From the NCBI GenBank assembly GCA_049680625.1, contig JBAUID010000192.1, forward strand, positions 1-17,415: a stretch of 17,415 nucleotides of DNA, read 5' to 3'. This stretch comes from JAUIAI01 sp049680625. GTDB taxonomy: Bacteria; Pseudomonadota; Gammaproteobacteria; Burkholderiales; Burkholderiaceae_E. Shown here one piece after another: positions 1 through 7,502 of this stretch; the stretch's first letter is position 1; each line of letters opens with the position of its first letter. The notes under the pieces are model-generated. The model saw only the letters and a list, made by a program, of their open reading frames with translations. It made no database searches and was not told where the DNA came from. The translations under genes and the position numbers were made by a program.

Positions 1-135
1 GTACCGCCCCCGTCCGTTCCACCGCCGTCCGTACCACCGCCGTCCGTACCGCCACCATCAGTACCACCGCCGTCAGTACCGCCACCGTCAGTACCGCCAC
101 CGTCAGTACCGCCACCGTCAGTACCACCGCCACCA
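1..135. repeat. 15-bp tandem repeat inside the lipoprotein gene
   Basis: Eight full 15-bp units (consensus on the plus strand GTACCGCCACCGTCA) fill 1-120, and a ninth degenerate unit ends near 135. The array may continue beyond the left edge. Each unit encodes Gly-Gly-Gly-Thr-Asp on the minus strand. Units differ mainly at third codon positions: the unit facing the gene start and the inner units are nearly identical, while those at 1-45 have diverged. The period is a multiple of three, so unit gain or loss changes linker length without breaking the frame. Confidence 0.9.
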
Positions 136-257
136 CTATCGCCGCCTTGGTTTGTCTGTCCGTCGTCCCCGACTGCAACTTGTGGCTCACTGCCACCACC
201 ACAGGCTGCGAGGGCGAGTAAAGTAATCGCGTAAGCGATTGCCTTGTTCAATTTCAT
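1..257 (-). CDS. Lipoprotein with GGGTD-repeat linker, N-terminal part only
   Basis: Only the first 85 codons are in the window; the rest lies beyond position 1. The start is the ATG at 257, preceded by a good ribosome site (AAGGA, about seven bases upstream). Residues 1-19 form a short lipoprotein signal: two Lys, a hydrophobic stretch, then the lipobox Leu-Ala-Ala-Cys with Cys19 as the lipidation site. Gly follows the Cys, which by the usual rule favours the outer membrane. After a short acidic stretch the chain becomes a run of Gly-Gly-Gly-Thr-Asp units, at least eight complete in the window. Such a run is most likely a flexible linker between the lipid anchor and a domain that is not visible. 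The function cannot be told from this part. It lies 61 bp downstream of the secreted protein gene on the same strand and may be co-transcribed with it. Confidence 0.8.
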   Translation of the reverse strand, partial: MKLNKAIAYAITLLALAACGGGSEPQVAVGDDGQTNQGGDSGGGGTDGGGTDGGGTDGGGTDGGGTDGGGTDGGGTDGGGTDGGG

Positions 258-318
258 GTTATTTCCTTCTTATCGACGCGTACTTTTCATATGACATCTC
301 GCGAGTCGGGCGCACTAT

Positions 319-1005
319 TTAGTTCGCAATCGGCCCGATGTACGTCAATGGGATCTCCCTGAGTAGCACGCCGTTTATCCATCTTGAAAACATCAAGATG
401 TCGTTGCCGATAGTTCTCACTCCGATAAATTCTGAGTCGAATAGGTAGAAGGGATGACTGCTGGAGCGGCCTGGTTCAAGAAAGTTGGCAGTACCGAAGG
501 CATACTCGGCATCTTTCGCATCGTAGAGGCTGCTAGAGTCCGTGTAATCCCTGTTACCTTGAAACTGGCTACTCATCGGTTCAGTAGACCAATTGATCGC
601 CAAGTCTTCATGGTCTCCAGTGTGCTTGCGTAACGTGTAGACTTCATAGCCATTCGTTCCGACTGCCGGTCCAGACACCTTGTAGACACTTCCGGTCGCC
701 TCTTGCCAGAAGCCTGACCGGAATGAACTGGTACTCAAAACTGGCGGGGAAACTTCGATTTGAGAAATTGCATCGAATCTTAGTTGGCCATTCGCATCGG
801 CGCTCAGCTGAAAGGTGACGTCGTACCAATTTAGCTCGCCGGTGACAGCGTTTCGAACTGGCAAGCGACGAAGGGCGACCGTGCGACCAGTGCCAGCGAT
901 AGCGGCGCTTTCTGTAAATACCTCGAGATCTGTACCTGGTAAGATCTCAGCAACGCTGGCTGAGGCGATTGCAAACGCTCCGATTGCAATAATTAGATTT
1001 TTCAA
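319..1005 (-). CDS. Secreted protein of unknown function, 228 residues
   Basis: I do not recognise this family. The start at 1005 has a ribosome site (GGGAG) about seven bases upstream. Residues 1-19 look like a cleavable Sec signal: Lys2, a hydrophobic core rich in Ile and Ala, and a probable cleavage after Ser-Val-Ala before Glu20. The remaining approximately 209 residues have no membrane segment and no cysteine, and contain many aromatic and Ser/Thr residues, which suggests a periplasmic or extracellular beta-rich domain. It ends 61 bp before the lipoprotein gene on the same strand, so the two may form a small envelope operon. It diverges from the MFS transporter across about 108 bp. No catalytic motif stands out. 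Confidence 0.75.
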   Translation of the reverse strand: MKNLIIAIGAFAIASASVAEILPGTDLEVFTESAAIAGTGRTVALRRLPVRNAVTGELNWYDVTFQLSADANGQLRFDAISQIEVSPPVLSTSSFRSGFWQEATGSVYKVSGPAVGTNGYEVYTLRKHTGDHEDLAINWSTEPMSSQFQGNRDYTDSSSLYDAKDAEYAFGTANFLEPGRSSSHPFYLFDSEFIGVRTIGNDILMFSRWINGVLLREIPLTYIGPIAN

Positions 1006-1113
1006 TGATGTCTCCCTGTTTTTTGAATTGAAATAGATGCTTTGGTGGTTACCAGCGGTTCCCCAAACGTCAGCGAATGTATCTTAACCATTTATGCTAA
1101 ACAATCGTCAATA

Positions 1114-2343
1114 ATGGTAAAGGCAATTTCCCCGTTTGTTGTGTCAAATTCCACTGAAAGCCGAAGAAGATTCGGTGTCGATCCAGTTGTCATTCTTGTA
1201 ATTGGATTTATAGCCGCTTTTGGGGCTGGTAAGTTGCCGCCGGTATTGCCCCAGGTACAAGTTGAGCTGCAAATCACCCTGGTACAGGCAGGAATACTCG
1301 TCACCAGCTTTCAACTGGCCGGCGCTTTGGTCGGCATGATTGCCGGTGCACTGGCCGACCGGTTCGGCGCCCGTAACCTGATGGTGCTGGGCTTGATGTT
1401 ATTGGCCGCGGGGAGCCTGCTCGGCTGGTATTCACAGAACGCCCACGTGTTGTTGGTCAGCCGCGCGGTCGAGAGTATTGGATTTGTCCTTGCGTCACTG
1501 CCAGCACCTGCTTTGTTGCGTGCAACTGTTGCTCCGCAAAACCTCAGTCGGTGGCTGGGTCTGTGGGGTACTTACATGCCGACAGGTTTTGCACTGGCGC
1601 TGATAATTTCACCCTGGTTAGCCGATAGTAGTGGTTGGCGCGCCGCCTGGTTGCTACACGCCGTTGTGGCGGCTTTAGCCATTGGTTTGCTGCTGACCTT
1701 CGTTACAGACCCTGCAGCTGTCCAGCGCAAGTCGGTCAAGGGGCCGGCACTTGCCACGCTTGTCATGCAGACACTGCGAAACGATGGCCCGTGGCTATGT
1801 GCGGCGGTCTTTGCTTTTTACGCCGGCGCGTACCTGAGTATCGTCGCTTTCCTACCGACAATTTATCAACAGGCTGGTTTACTGCCGGCAATGACGGGTT
1901 GGCTGACTGCATTGGTAGCGGCCATTAATATCACTGGCAATATTTCTGCCGGGCAGTTGATTCATCGTGGCATTTCAGCGCCGTACCTGATCATTGCTGC
2001 TGCTATTTACTTGTTGGCTGGCGCGTGGGTTGCTTATGCCGCGCAACTGAGTTTCTTATGGACATACCTGGCAATACTGTCCGTCTCCGCGGTAATGGGT
2101 CTGATTCCGGGTTCCCTGTTTTACCTGGTTAACCGCTACGCACCAAGTCCGTCAACGGTATCGACAAGCGTTGGCCTGATGCAGCAGGGCTCAGCAGTGG
2201 GTCAGTTGATTATGCCGGTTGTTGTTGCGGCTCTGGCCACCGGAAGTAATGGCTGGCAAAACACCTGGTGGGTGATCGCACTGTGTACGCTCGTTATCGT
2301 GACGGTAGCGGTAAAAATGATCCACAAAGAAACGCGCCTGTAA
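1114..2343 (+). CDS. MFS transporter, substrate unknown
   Basis: A twelve-helix major facilitator protein of the inner membrane, expected to move a small solute by proton coupling. From the chosen start the protein has 409 residues. The first helix begins near residue 23. The family signature loop between helices 2 and 3 is clear at about residues 78-89 (Gly-Ala-Leu-Ala-Asp-Arg-Phe-Gly-Ala-Arg), followed by regular hydrophobic segments and a longer central loop near residues 190-215. The general look resembles the cyanate/NimT-type branch of MFS, but nothing in the sequence fixes the substrate. The frame is open back to a TTG at 1042, adding 24 residues. I prefer the ATG at 1114 because it leaves a normal short N-terminal tail, though neither start has a convincing ribosome site. 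The gene is convergent with ccmH, with 22 bp between the stops. Confidence 0.85.
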   Translation: MVKAISPFVVSNSTESRRRFGVDPVVILVIGFIAAFGAGKLPPVLPQVQVELQITLVQAGILVTSFQLAGALVGMIAGALADRFGARNLMVLGLMLLAAGSLLGWYSQNAHVLLVSRAVESIGFVLASLPAPALLRATVAPQNLSRWLGLWGTYMPTGFALALIISPWLADSSGWRAAWLLHAVVAALAIGLLLTFVTDPAAVQRKSVKGPALATLVMQTLRNDGPWLCAAVFAFYAGAYLSIVAFLPTIYQQAGLLPAMTGWLTALVAAINITGNISAGQLIHRGISAPYLIIAAAIYLLAGAWVAYAAQLSFLWTYLAILSVSAVMGLIPGSLFYLVNRYAPSPSTVSTSVGLMQQGSAVGQLIMPVVVAALATGSNGWQNTWWVIALCTLVIVTVAVKMIHKETRL

Positions 2344-2365
2344 AGAGTCGTTTAACGGCAGTGAA

Positions 2366-2806
2366 TTATTTTTTAAGCAGGGCCTGTGCTTCGCGACGGG
2401 CTCGTTCAATTGCTTCCGGTGCGGTATTTTCCAGCCCGGGGGTCTTTTTTTCGGCCATGCGTGCCTGGCGGCGACCGATAATTCCCCAGGTCAGCGCCCC
2501 AATGCCAAGCAGCGCAAACGGACCCAGCCACAGGAAGGCGGTCTTTGCCTTGAACGGCGGCTTATAAAGTACGAAGTCAGAATAACGCTCGACGAGATAG
2601 GTTTTGATCTCGCTATCTGATTTGCCTGATGCCACGAGCTTATGAACAAGGTTGCGCAAGTCCTGGGCAACATCGGCGCTGGACTCTGCCAGCGTCTGGT
2701 TCTGGCACACCAGGCAACGCAGCTCTTTTTCGAGCGACTCAAGCTGGGATTGCTGCGCGGCGGTCAGCTGCGGGAGCTCAACAATGGTTTGAACCGGCGC
2801 TGCCAT
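2366..2806 (-). CDS. ccmH: CcmH, apocytochrome thiol reductase, lacking its signal peptide
   Basis: CcmH/CcmL family (short form, separate from CcmI). The family reduces or holds the thiols of apocytochrome CXXCH sites in the periplasm. The redox motif Leu-Arg-Cys-Leu-Val-Cys-Gln-Asn is at residues 29-36, with Cys31 and Cys34. A three-helix domain follows, then one membrane segment at about residues 91-110 and a charged tail. At 146 residues the protein is close to family length, except that the expected N-terminal signal is absent: residue 1 is already the Met-Ala-Ala-Pro that normally follows a cleavage site. An ATG at 2824 that overlaps the ccmG stop is in the same frame but reads only Met-Gly-Arg-Val-Lys before a TAA immediately ahead of the ATG at 2806. 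As written, the CXXC domain would have no route to the periplasm. Either the gene is impaired, a deletion or assembly error removed about 45 bases, or a second ccmH exists. Confidence 0.88.
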   Translation of the reverse strand: MAAPVQTIVELPQLTAAQQSQLESLEKELRCLVCQNQTLAESSADVAQDLRNLVHKLVASGKSDSEIKTYLVERYSDFVLYKPPFKAKTAFLWLGPFALLGIGALTWGIIGRRQARMAEKKTPGLENTAPEAIERARREAQALLKK

Positions 2807-2823
2807 TTATTTCACCCGACCCA

Positions 2824-3360
2824 TCAGTGGGCCTCAGCATTCAGTTGTGTCACCAGTGGTAATAACTTGGCACGAATGATCTCTTCATTAAACGGGCCGA
2901 CTTGTTTAAAGCGAATAGTGCCACGCTTATCGATCAGGAAACTTTCCGGTGCCCCATAAACGCCATAGTCAATCGTGGCCTCGCCGACCAGGTCACTGAC
3001 AACTACCTGGTAAGGGTTACCGTGACGTTCTAACCAGGCAAGCGAATCACCGGGCTTGTCTTTCCAGGCGAGTCCGACGATGGGTAACTGGGTTTTGGCC
3101 GCAAGTTCGTTCAGCAGGGGGTGTTCAACCACACAGGCGACACACCAGGAACCCCAGACATTCAGCAACCAGACACTGCCTTTTAGCTTGTCGGGAGACC
3201 ACTGGCCGCTACCGTCCAGCCGGGGCAGAGTGAACGCCGGAGCCGGCTTACCAATCAACGGCGACGGCACCAGGCGAGGGTCTTTGGACAGACCGATAAA
3301 GAGGAACACCGCAATAGCCGAAAATATGGCCAGCGGAATCAGGAATTTAATGGCGCGCAT
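2824..3360 (-). CDS. ccmG: CcmG (DsbE), thiol:disulfide interchange protein
   Basis: Membrane-anchored periplasmic thioredoxin-fold protein that keeps the CXXCH cysteines of apocytochromes reduced. The 178-residue product has an N-terminal uncleaved anchor (about residues 4-24), then the thioredoxin fold. The active site is Trp-Cys-Val-Ala-Cys at residues 72-76. The family loop Gly-Val-Tyr-Gly-Ala-Pro-Glu at residues 133-139 holds the cis-proline (Pro138) and is diagnostic of CcmG over other thioredoxins. The frame is open further upstream, but the ATG at 3360 is chosen because it places the anchor at the N terminus and lies one base after the ccmF stop, the spacing expected for translational coupling. 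The electron donor (DsbD or CcdA) is not in the window. Confidence 0.95.
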   Translation of the reverse strand: MRAIKFLIPLAIFSAIAVFLFIGLSKDPRLVPSPLIGKPAPAFTLPRLDGSGQWSPDKLKGSVWLLNVWGSWCVACVVEHPLLNELAAKTQLPIVGLAWKDKPGDSLAWLERHGNPYQVVVSDLVGEATIDYGVYGAPESFLIDKRGTIRFKQVGPFNEEIIRAKLLPLVTQLNAEAH

Positions 3361-3361
3361 A

Positions 3362-5386
3362 TCAGGCTCGGGCGGTTGCTCCTGTGTTTGCCTTGGCCTG
3401 CTGCCGACGCGTGCGTCGATAACGGCGATCGGCAACCGCTAAAAAGCCCCCCACTGCCATCATCACACAACCCAGCCAGATCCAGTTTATCCACGGCTTG
3501 ATGTGGGCACGGATAACCCAAGTCTGGTTGCCCAGAGGTTCACCCATCGACACATAGACATCACCGGCCAGGCTGCGATTGATTGCCGCTTCTGTCATTG
3601 CCTGTCCGGAAACGTTGTAGACCCGCTTTTCTGGTCGCAGGACGGCTATGGGTTTATCCGCGGTTCCCTGACTGGCTTCAAAAACAGAAAAAGTACCGAC
3701 CGCGCCCCGGTAATTAGGCCCGGTCAGAGAGTCCAGGCTGTCAAATCGCACGGTGTAGGGGCCAACATTAAGGTCGTCGCCTACTTTTATCGACGCCTCG
3801 GCATGTGACTCATAAGCGGTGACCGCGGTCGCGCCGAGTACGAATGCTCCCACCCCAAGATGGGCCAGGTGCATGCCCCACACGCTACTCGGGTGCATTC
3901 GCGCCCGGCGCCAGGCATTGGCCGGAACAAACCGGCCGTCGGCACCGCGCAGGGCGTCAACTGCCGATACGAGTACGCTGGCAATAATCCAGAATCCAAA
4001 GCTTAAGCCAAGACTGGCCAGCGGACGGAATGCGCTGCCGTTAGCGCCGAAAAAGCTCGCTACCAGTGGGGTTAGTAAACCGGCAGCGATGGAAACGATC
4101 AAGGCCCAACGCAGGCGCGAGGCAACGTCGGGAATGTTGTCTGATTTCCATTTCAATAAGGGACCAACACCCATCAGAAACAAGCCGGGTGCCATCAACA
4201 GTGGGAAAACGAGATCGAAGAACGGTTGACCAACCGACAGTTTGCCAAGATTCAGCGCATCAAATATCAGCGGTGCCAGGGTACCGAGTAAAACCGCAGC
4301 CATCGCATTGACCAAAACGATGTTGTTGGCCAGTAAAAGCGACTCTCGTGAAAATAGTCCGAATCGATTGCCCAGACCCACTTTGTGCGCACGCGCCGCA
4401 AACAGGGTTAATGAGCCGCCGACAACTATCAGCAGGAAAATCAGGATGTAGGTGCCACGTGCCGGGTCGGTTGCAAATGCATGAACCGAGGTCAACACGC
4501 CGCTGCGCACCAGGAAAGTTCCCAGCAGGCTAAGGCTGAAGCCGGCAATAGCCAGCAGGACTGTCCAGCTCTTAAAACTGCCGCGTTTTTCAGTAACGGC
4601 CAGCGAATGAATCAGCGCCGTTGCCACCAGCCACGGCATGAAAGATGCGTTTTCGACCGGGTCCCAGAACCACCATCCGCCCCAGCCCAGTTCGTAGTAA
4701 GCCCAAAAAGAACCCAGGGCGATGCCCAGGGTAAGAAAACTCCAGGCAACGGTTGTCCACGGTCGCGCCCAGCGCGCCCACGCCGCGTCCAGATGCCCAC
4801 CCATTAAGCCGGCAACCGCAAACGCAAATGCCACTGACAGCCCGACATAGCCCATATATAAGAGTGGCGGGTGAAAGATCATGCCCGGATCCTGCAGCAG
4901 CGGGTTCAGATCGCGACCGTCGGGAACCGGCGGCAGCAAACGCTCAAAGGGATTGCTGGTGAACAGCAGGAAGGCCAGGAAACCAACCCCAATCAGGCCC
5001 ATTACAGACAAAATTCGGGCACGCAGTACATCGGACAGGCTGCGTGAAAATAAGGCCACTGCAAATGTCCAGCCCGCCAGCATGAAAGTCCACAACAACA
5101 GCGAACCTTCGTGCGACCCCCAGGTGGCAGCCATGCGCAGTAGATCGGGCAGGGCGCTGTTCGAATGAGAGGCCACCAGTTTTACCGAGAAATCGTGGGT
5201 AAGAAATGCGTTCATCAGGCACGCGAAGGCGAACGCATTAAAAACGAAGACCCCAAAAGCTGCTGGCCGCGCGACGGCCATCATTGCCTGGTTGCCTCGC
5301 GCAGCGCCCAGCATAGGAACAACCCCGAGGACTACGCTGAGCGTAAATGCCAGGGCGATGGCGTAGTGTCCAAGTTCAATCAGCAT
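3362..5386 (-). CDS. ccmF: CcmF, haem lyase subunit
   Basis: Large polytopic inner-membrane subunit of the cytochrome c synthetase, which with CcmH and CcmI transfers haem from holo-CcmE to apocytochrome. The product is 674 residues, close to the normal family length (about 650). Hallmarks are Trp-Gly-Ser-His-Glu-Gly-Ser at residues 89-95 and the tryptophan-rich WWD domain at about residues 228-251 (Tyr-Tyr-Glu-Leu-Gly-Trp-Gly-Gly-Trp-Trp-Phe-Trp-Asp-Pro-Val-Glu-Asn). Many hydrophobic helices follow, with a large periplasmic loop near residues 520-630 and a final helix. The frame is open to an earlier codon at 5443, but the ATG at 5386 gives the canonical Met-Leu-Ile-Glu-Leu-Gly-His start and sits seven bases after the ccmE stop. 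Confidence 0.96.
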   Translation of the reverse strand: MLIELGHYAIALAFTLSVVLGVVPMLGAARGNQAMMAVARPAAFGVFVFNAFAFACLMNAFLTHDFSVKLVASHSNSALPDLLRMAATWGSHEGSLLLWTFMLAGWTFAVALFSRSLSDVLRARILSVMGLIGVGFLAFLLFTSNPFERLLPPVPDGRDLNPLLQDPGMIFHPPLLYMGYVGLSVAFAFAVAGLMGGHLDAAWARWARPWTTVAWSFLTLGIALGSFWAYYELGWGGWWFWDPVENASFMPWLVATALIHSLAVTEKRGSFKSWTVLLAIAGFSLSLLGTFLVRSGVLTSVHAFATDPARGTYILIFLLIVVGGSLTLFAARAHKVGLGNRFGLFSRESLLLANNIVLVNAMAAVLLGTLAPLIFDALNLGKLSVGQPFFDLVFPLLMAPGLFLMGVGPLLKWKSDNIPDVASRLRWALIVSIAAGLLTPLVASFFGANGSAFRPLASLGLSFGFWIIASVLVSAVDALRGADGRFVPANAWRRARMHPSSVWGMHLAHLGVGAFVLGATAVTAYESHAEASIKVGDDLNVGPYTVRFDSLDSLTGPNYRGAVGTFSVFEASQGTADKPIAVLRPEKRVYNVSGQAMTEAAINRSLAGDVYVSMGEPLGNQTWVIRAHIKPWINWIWLGCVMMAVGGFLAVADRRYRRTRRQQAKANTGATARA

Positions 5387-5393
5387 GGGGGGT

Positions 5394-5864
5394 TTAGTCT
5401 GCGCCTGGGGTTGGTTTTTTGATAAATTGCTCAGGTACGCCAACCGGATGTCCGGCCCGTTTCAGCGCTTCGGCCGCCTCGGGCGGCATATAGTTTTCGT
5501 CATGTTTGGCCAGCACTTTACTGGCCACAAACTGGCCGCCGTTTTGCAGCTTGCCTTCTGCCACAATTCCACGGCCTTCTTTAAATAAATCGGGCAATAT
5601 GCCGGTGTAGCTGACCGGCATGGATCGTGCATTGTCAGTGACAATAAAGGCAACCTGGGTACCTTCGCGTTTGACGCTGCCTTCCTGGACCAGGCCACCA
5701 ATTTTGAATGCCCGTCCGGTCGGCGCCTCACCGTCAGCAACCTGGGTCGGCGTGTAGAAAAAGACCAGGTTGCTGCTGAGCGCGTACATCACCAGGCCTA
5801 CGGCGATGCCTAAGCCGGAAAGCCCACCCAGGATCATCAGGGCACGTTTATGTCGCGATTTCAA
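5394..5864 (-). CDS. ccmE: CcmE, periplasmic haem chaperone
   Basis: Binds haem covalently in the periplasm and delivers it to CcmF. The start chosen is a TTG at 5864: the last codons of ccmD provide a ribosome site (GGAG) five bases ahead, and the TTG lies two bases after the ccmD stop. This gives 156 residues, normal for the family. A short basic N terminus is followed by one membrane anchor at about residues 9-28, then the OB-fold beta-barrel. The haem-attachment histidine is His121, within His-Asp-Glu-Asn-Tyr-Met-Pro, the family signature equivalent to His130 of Escherichia coli. A short flexible tail with another His follows. The frame is open 25 codons further upstream, but that would lie wholly within ccmD. 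Confidence 0.94.
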   Translation of the reverse strand: MKSRHKRALMILGGLSGLGIAVGLVMYALSSNLVFFYTPTQVADGEAPTGRAFKIGGLVQEGSVKREGTQVAFIVTDNARSMPVSYTGILPDLFKEGRGIVAEGKLQNGGQFVASKVLAKHDENYMPPEAAEALKRAGHPVGVPEQFIKKPTPGAD

Positions 5865-5866
5865 AA

Positions 5867-6010
5867 CTACTCCGGTTTGTTTGCTGATGTTGATTGAATA
5901 GCCCGTTTTATCGCTGCACGCCGGTGGCGCCTGAGCCATAACAACTCGATGGCAACAGCAAGCGCTGTCATCCCGTAGGCGCCTACGATATAGAAAGTTG
6001 CGTTACCCAT
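5867..6010 (-). CDS. ccmD: CcmD, small membrane protein of the haem exporter
   Basis: A 47-residue protein with one membrane helix (about residues 6-25) followed by a basic tail (Leu-Arg-Arg-His-Arg-Arg), the typical CcmD layout. It stabilises the CcmC-CcmE complex and helps release holo-CcmE from CcmABC. The ATG at 6010 overlaps the end of ccmC by eight bases (ATGGGTAA), which suggests coupled translation. The frame stays open upstream to 6055, but an extra 15 hydrophilic residues within ccmC would be atypical. The assignment rests on size, topology and position between ccmC and ccmE. Confidence 0.9.
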   Translation of the reverse strand: MGNATFYIVGAYGMTALAVAIELLWLRRHRRAAIKRAIQSTSANKPE

Positions 6011-6752
6011 CTTGTTTACCGTCTGAATTGGTAAGGCTTTCCTGGAGCCAGCCACTGTGCGCTTCGGACTCTATTATCAGGCTGCGCACCCGGTACAGGG
6101 TAACCGCAATCGTGTAGGCCCAGCAGGCAAAAGTCATGATCAACATGGCTGTCAGCATGATACTGGCCATTTTGGGCGCGCTGGTCACCGAGACGCTTGC
6201 CCCCTGGTGCAGGGTATTCCACCACCGGACCGAAAAATAAATGATTGGAATATTGACGACGCCGACCAGCGCGAGCGCACCCGATGCGCGGTCCGCGCGC
6301 CGCGGGTCATCAATTGCGGCACGCAGAGCCATGTAGCCGAAGTACAAAAAAAGCAGCACGAGGGTCGAGGTCATGCGGGCGTCCCACTCCCAGTACGAGC
6401 CCCAGGTCGGACGGCCCCAAAAGGCACCGGTCCACAAGGCGATGAAGGTAAACATGGCACCGGTTGGGGCAAGGGCCTGGGCCATCAGGCCAGACACCCG
6501 GGTGTGCCAGATCAGGGCGGCTGCAGCCCAGCAAGCCATGACGATGTAAATGAACATACCCATCCAGGCGGCCGGCACGTGGATGAAAATGATCCGGTAG
6601 GACTCACCTTGCTGATAGTCAGTCGGGGCGACAAAAAAGCCGATGTAAAGGCCAACGGTTGCAAGGATCACGGCGATAACTGCGAACCCGACCGATAGCT
6701 TGCCGGCTAGTGGGAAAAAACGGGCAGGTGCCGCAAATTGGAACAAAGGCAT
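6003..6752 (-). CDS. ccmC: CcmC, haem delivery to CcmE
   Basis: Six-helix inner-membrane protein that presents haem on the periplasmic side for covalent attachment to CcmE. The 249-residue length matches the family. The WWD motif is at about residues 113-124 (Trp-Gly-Arg-Pro-Thr-Trp-Gly-Ser-Tyr-Trp-Glu-Trp-Asp), and the two conserved periplasmic histidines that bind the haem iron are present as His58 (Ile-His-Val-Pro-Ala) and His182 (Trp-Asn-Thr-Leu-His-Gln). The start at 6752 has an AGGA ribosome site just upstream. A gap of 30 bp separates it from ccmB. No key residue is missing. Confidence 0.96.
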   Translation of the reverse strand: MPLFQFAAPARFFPLAGKLSVGFAVIAVILATVGLYIGFFVAPTDYQQGESYRIIFIHVPAAWMGMFIYIVMACWAAAALIWHTRVSGLMAQALAPTGAMFTFIALWTGAFWGRPTWGSYWEWDARMTSTLVLLFLYFGYMALRAAIDDPRRADRASGALALVGVVNIPIIYFSVRWWNTLHQGASVSVTSAPKMASIMLTAMLIMTFACWAYTIAVTLYRVRSLIIESEAHSGWLQESLTNSDGKQDG

Positions 6753-6782
6753 CAGGATCCTGACTTCAATGCAGTGATTTCA

Positions 6783-7502
6783 TCATTCATGGGCAATTCT
6801 AACGGCCAATGCCGCAATAAACGGGCCGAACAGGCAGCTCAGTATCAGGCCGGCACCCAGTAAGGCAAAGTAGGGTGAAACGCCAGGACCATCGCGATAT
6901 GCCTGCACCGCGCCAGCGCCGAAGATCAGTACCGGCACGGTCAGTGGCAAAACCAGCAAGGCCAGCAGGCTGGCCCCGCCGCGGGTTCCCAGGGTCAGGG
7001 CGGCACCCACGGCACCAAACCACGACAAGATGGGGGTGCCCAGTAGTAAGGCAATTGCCATCACCCCAATTTCGGGTGCGTTCAGCCCAAACTGAAGACC
7101 GGTGAACGGCGCCAGCAGGACAATTGGTAAACCGGTGACCAGCCAGTGCGCGACAACTTTGCCGGCCATCAGGGCGGGCAAAGGAGCGTTGGCCAATACC
7201 AGTTGCTCGAGGCTGCCATCGGCGTGTTCATGGGCAAACAAGTGCGGCAGGGCGAGCAGGCTGGCCAGTACTGCCGCTACCCAGGTAACACCAGGGGCAA
7301 TCGTCCGCAGCAAGTCATCTTCGGGGCGCAGTGCCAGTGGAAATAAACTGGTGACGAGCAGGAAAAAAACCAGGACGACTGCAAGGTCGGCCAATGAACG
7401 CAGCGCAATGCTGAGGTCGCGGCGCAATGCCCAACCGGCTGCCTGAAAGCTATCCATACCGATTTCCGCCGGCTCTGCAAGATTGTCGAAGCTGGTGTTC
7501 AT
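6783..7502 (-). CDS. ccmB: CcmB, ABC exporter membrane subunit
   Basis: Membrane permease of the CcmAB(C) ABC complex, which uses ATP to release holo-CcmE from CcmC. The 239-residue product is mostly hydrophobic with about six helices. The CcmB-typical stretch of Thr-Pro-Ile-Leu-Ser-Trp-Phe-Gly-Ala near residue 160 is recognisable. The ATG at 7502 overlaps the ccmA stop as ATGA, a classic coupled start. A second in-frame ATG at 7457 would give 224 residues, nearer the usual family length of about 220, and is a fair alternative because the first 15 residues are hydrophilic. Confidence 0.94.
   Translation of the reverse strand: MNTSFDNLAEPAEIGMDSFQAAGWALRRDLSIALRSLADLAVVLVFFLLVTSLFPLALRPEDDLLRTIAPGVTWVAAVLASLLALPHLFAHEHADGSLEQLVLANAPLPALMAGKVVAHWLVTGLPIVLLAPFTGLQFGLNAPEIGVMAIALLLGTPILSWFGAVGAALTLGTRGGASLLALLVLPLTVPVLIFGAGAVQAYRDGPGVSPYFALLGAGLILSCLFGPFIAALAVRIAHE

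Noticed and set aside
1..135. Regular short repeats that could suggest a CRISPR array
   Set aside because: The units are contiguous 15-mers without spacers and form codons of a lipoprotein linker.
1081..1111. TTGACG and TAAGAT on the minus strand as a promoter for the 228-residue secreted protein
   Set aside because: The 19-bp spacing is too long and the -10 match is poor; not strong enough to annotate.
2344..2365. Small inverted repeat CGTTTAACG between the convergent MFS and ccmH genes, as a terminator
   Set aside because: A four-base stem with a one-base loop is too weak; the T-rich stretch after it belongs to the ccmH stop and Lys codons.
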